A stretch of DNA of 7,716 bases from Gammaproteobacteria bacterium (GTDB taxonomy: Bacteria; Pseudomonadota; Gammaproteobacteria; Immundisolibacterales; Immundisolibacteraceae), in the NCBI GenBank assembly GCA_003526065.1, contig DQBD01000036.1, positions 1 to 7,716 of the forward strand, written 5' to 3'. The position numbers and the translations under genes were made by a program. The notes beneath the pieces are model-generated. The model was not told where the DNA came from and did not search any database. It saw nothing but the letters and a program-made list of their open reading frames with translations. This document shows, piece after piece, positions 6,346 to 7,716 of this stretch; the stretch's first letter is position 1; every line of letters starts with the position of its first letter.

Positions 6346-6618
6346 CTATTTTATGCCGTCTTTGAGACCTTTGCCAGCTTTAAATTTGGCGGTCTTGCTG
6401 GCCTTGATCTTGATGGGCGCACCGGTGCGCGGATTGCGGCCGGTACGAGCGCCGCGTTTGCCGACCGAGAACGTTCCGAAGCCGACGATGGTGACGCTGT
6501 CGCCCTTCTTCAGCGCCGCGGTGATGGCATCAACTGCCGAGTCCAGAGCACGACCGGCAGCGGCCTTGGAAATCTCGGCGCCGTCCGCGATCGCATCAAT
6601 CAGGTCAGATTTATTCAC
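6346..6618 (-). CDS. hupB: DNA-binding protein HU (HU-beta type)
   Basis: A 90-residue histone-like nucleoid protein that bends and compacts DNA as a dimer. The sequence [25 protein letters not shown] followed by [22 protein letters not shown] is diagnostic. The N-terminal helices span about 3-38, the GFGTF turn 46-50, and the DNA-binding arm about 53-76 with RNP at 61-63, whose proline intercalates into DNA in this family. The length of 90 is exactly the family's usual length. The open frame extends upstream to an ATG at 6693, but the GTG at 6618 is chosen because it begins the conserved MNKS sequence and has a strong ribosome-binding site six bases upstream. It lies downstream of lon, as often found, and has its own promoter. 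tRNA-Val follows after 12 bases. Confidence 0.97.
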   Translation of the reverse strand: MNKSDLIDAIADGAEISKAAAGRALDSAVDAITAALKKGDSVTIVGFGTFSVGKRGARTGRNPRTGAPIKIKASKTAKFKAGKGLKDGIK

Positions 6619-6624
6619 GTGAGT

Positions 6625-6630
6625 CCCCCT
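6625..6630 (-). promoter_or_regulatory. Ribosome-binding site fixing the hupB GTG start
   Basis: AGGGGG on the minus strand (6630-6625) is separated from the GTG at 6618 by six bases. It decides between this GTG and the upstream ATG at 6693, which lies at the probable transcript start. The same AGGGGG with six-base spacing precedes fabI. Confidence 0.75.
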
Positions 6631-6707
6631 GGGAGTGGTTGGTTTGCCCCTGAGCGTAAGTGACCCCGCAAGCAGGCGAAAAAATCGCACCAAATCGCGG
6701 TCGGCGA

Positions 6708-6737
6708 GTTATACCAACGCCAAAAAACGCGTGTCAA
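6708..6737 (-). promoter_or_regulatory. Sigma70-type promoter of hupB (and the following tRNAs)
   Basis: On the minus strand a consensus -35 TTGACA (6737-6732) is followed after 18 bases by TATAAC (6713-6708), five of six to the -10 consensus. Transcription would begin near 6701, giving a leader of about 80 bases before the GTG. Its position between lon and hupB fits the known habit of hupB having its own promoter. Since no gap downstream can hold another promoter, it probably also drives both tRNAs. Confidence 0.75.
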
Positions 6738-6755
6738 CAAACGCCTCGGTCGCGT
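6722..6755 (-). terminator. Possible lon terminator overlapping the hupB promoter
   Basis: Just after the lon stop, ACGCG (6755-6751) can pair with CGCGT (6731-6727) and is followed by a run of T reaching 6722. The stem is only 5 bp with a 19-base loop, so it is weak. The T-run lies in the -35/-10 spacer of the hupB promoter. Termination here is plausible but poorly supported; lon transcripts may read into hupB. Confidence 0.3.
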
Positions 6756-6756
6756 C

Positions 6757-7716
6757 TCAATGGGCAAGATAATTCTCGGGCGAAGCCGGCCGTGGCTCGC
6801 TGCCGCTGCCGGGCGGTTGTCCGGGGTCGGGTGCCTCGGACAGGGCCTGCTGGAACACCTCGTCGATCCAGTGCACGGACTGAATCTCCAGGCGTTGCGT
6901 GACGTCTTTCGGAACGTCCGCCAAGTCTTTCTCATTCTCCTTAGGAATGAGTACCTTGCGGATGCCTGCCCGTAGCGCCGCGAGCAGCTTTTCCTTCAGT
7001 CCGCCGATTGGCAATACCTCGCCGCGCAGGGTGATTTCCCCGGTCATCGCGACCTCGGCACGTACCCGCCGGCCACTGAGTGCCGAGGTCAGTGCGGTCA
7101 CCATGGCGATGCCGGCGCTGGGCCCATCCTTGGGAATGGCACCTTCCGGTACATGCAGGTGGAAATCGTTTTGCTGAAAGCGTTCTGCGGCGATGCCAAG
7201 CTGCTCGGCACGGCTGCGGACCACGGTCATGGCCGCCTTCACCGATTCCTGCATGACTTCGCCGAGCTGCCCGGTGAGGGTTAGATTGCCCTTGCCAGGG
7301 ACCACCGCGGCTTCTACGGTCAGCAATTCACCGCCGACTTCGGTCCACGCCAGGCCGGTAACCTGGCCGATGCGGTCCTCGGTGTCGGCCAGGCCGTGCC
7401 GATAGCGCGGAACGCCCAGGTAGTCCGCCAGGTTGGCCGGTGTCACCTTGAGCTTGCCGCGACGGCTCTTCTGCACCACCTGGCGCACTGCCTTGCGACA
7501 GACCTTGTTGATCTCGCGCTCGAGGTTGCGCACGCCAGCCTCGCGCGTGTAGCGCTGGATGATGCCGCGTACGGCCGGCTCGTCGAAGGCGATCTCGCTG
7601 TCCTTGAGGCCGTTGTCGGCAATGGCCTTGGGGATCAGGTAGCGGGTGGCGATGTTGAGCTTCTCGTCCTCGGTGTAGCCGGGCAGGCGGATCACCTCCA
7701 TGCGGTCGAGCAGCGG
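6757..7716 (-). CDS. lon: ATP-dependent protease Lon (C-terminal part, 5' end beyond window)
   Basis: The last 319 residues of Lon, the cytosolic AAA+ serine protease that degrades misfolded and regulatory proteins. The frame is open to the window edge, beginning PLLDRMEVIRLPGYTEDEK, so the apparent ATG at 7701 is an internal Met. The fragment covers the end of the ATPase module with its helical subdomain (about visible residues 1-100, including YTREAGVRNLEREI) and the whole protease domain. The catalytic serine is in PKDGPSAG (visible residue 200) and the catalytic lysine in GLKEK (second Lys, visible residue 243). The 43-residue spacing equals that of Ser679 and Lys722 in E. coli. The nucleotide-binding Walker motifs lie outside the window. 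The C-terminus carries a Pro/Gly/Ser-rich tail of about 27 residues ending NYLAH, probably disordered. Confidence 0.98.
   Translation of the reverse strand, partial: PLLDRMEVIRLPGYTEDEKLNIATRYLIPKAIADNGLKDSEIAFDEPAVRGIIQRYTREAGVRNLEREINKVCRKAVRQVVQKSRRGKLKVTPANLADYLGVPRYRHGLADTEDRIGQVTGLAWTEVGGELLTVEAAVVPGKGNLTLTGQLGEVMQESVKAAMTVVRSRAEQLGIAAERFQQNDFHLHVPEGAIPKDGPSAGIAMVTALTSALSGRRVRAEVAMTGEITLRGEVLPIGGLKEKLLAALRAGIRKVLIPKENEKDLADVPKDVTQRLEIQSVHWIDEVFQQALSEAPDPGQPPGSGSEPRPASPENYLAH

Noticed and set aside
6619..6693. 25-residue N-terminal extension of HU from the ATG at 6693
   Set aside because: It would begin about at the transcript start, lacks a ribosome-binding site and does not match HU. 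The GTG at 6618 gives the exact 90-residue family length.
1..7716. CRISPR array, insertion sequence, integrase site or phage remnant
   Set aside because: No direct-repeat arrays, transposase-like frames or terminal repeats were seen. The tRNA-Asp and tRNA-Val 3' ends have no nearby integrase or duplicated tRNA end in the window.

Overview
The window looks like a chromosomal housekeeping region of a GC-rich gammaproteobacterium outside the Enterobacterales. FabI is close to E. coli FabI and aligns residue for residue through its active site. The order lon - hupB - tRNA-Val - tRNA-Asp - ppiD - fabI resembles, from memory, the arrangement seen in Pseudomonas and relatives. The genus cannot be read from the sequence. 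There is no sign of a mobile element, CRISPR array or phage, and no intergenic gap exceeds about 140 bases.

Layout from the right edge, reading the minus strand: the 3' third of lon (ATP-dependent protease) ends at 6757. A gap of about 140 bases carries a good sigma70 promoter for hupB (HU protein, GTG start). The hupB stop codon is followed after only 12 bases by tRNA-Val(UAC), and 12 bases later by tRNA-Asp(GUC). A strong hairpin with a U-rich tail follows the tRNAs and probably ends that transcript. ppiD (membrane-anchored periplasmic chaperone of the parvulin type) starts 26 bases beyond the hairpin. fabI (enoyl-ACP reductase) lies on the plus strand and converges on ppiD; their stop codons are 21 bases apart under a long inverted repeat.

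Divergent from fabI, on the minus strand, is an oligopeptide-type ABC importer operon: a lipoprotein solute-binding protein with an unusual C-terminal membrane segment, an OppB-like permease, and the first 48 residues of an OppC-like permease cut by the window edge. Both junctions are 4-base stop/start overlaps, so translation is probably coupled. The ATPase genes would lie beyond position 1.

The genes share a protein quality-control and envelope theme (Lon, HU, PpiD, membrane lipid synthesis, solute uptake), but all belong to known families. I did not find a previously undescribed system. The points worth a second look are the mRNA-tRNA co-transcript, the missing obvious promoter and ribosome-binding site for ppiD, the doubly anchored binding protein, a probable extra N-terminal helix in the OppC-like permease, and natural residues in FabI at two classic triclosan-resistance positions.
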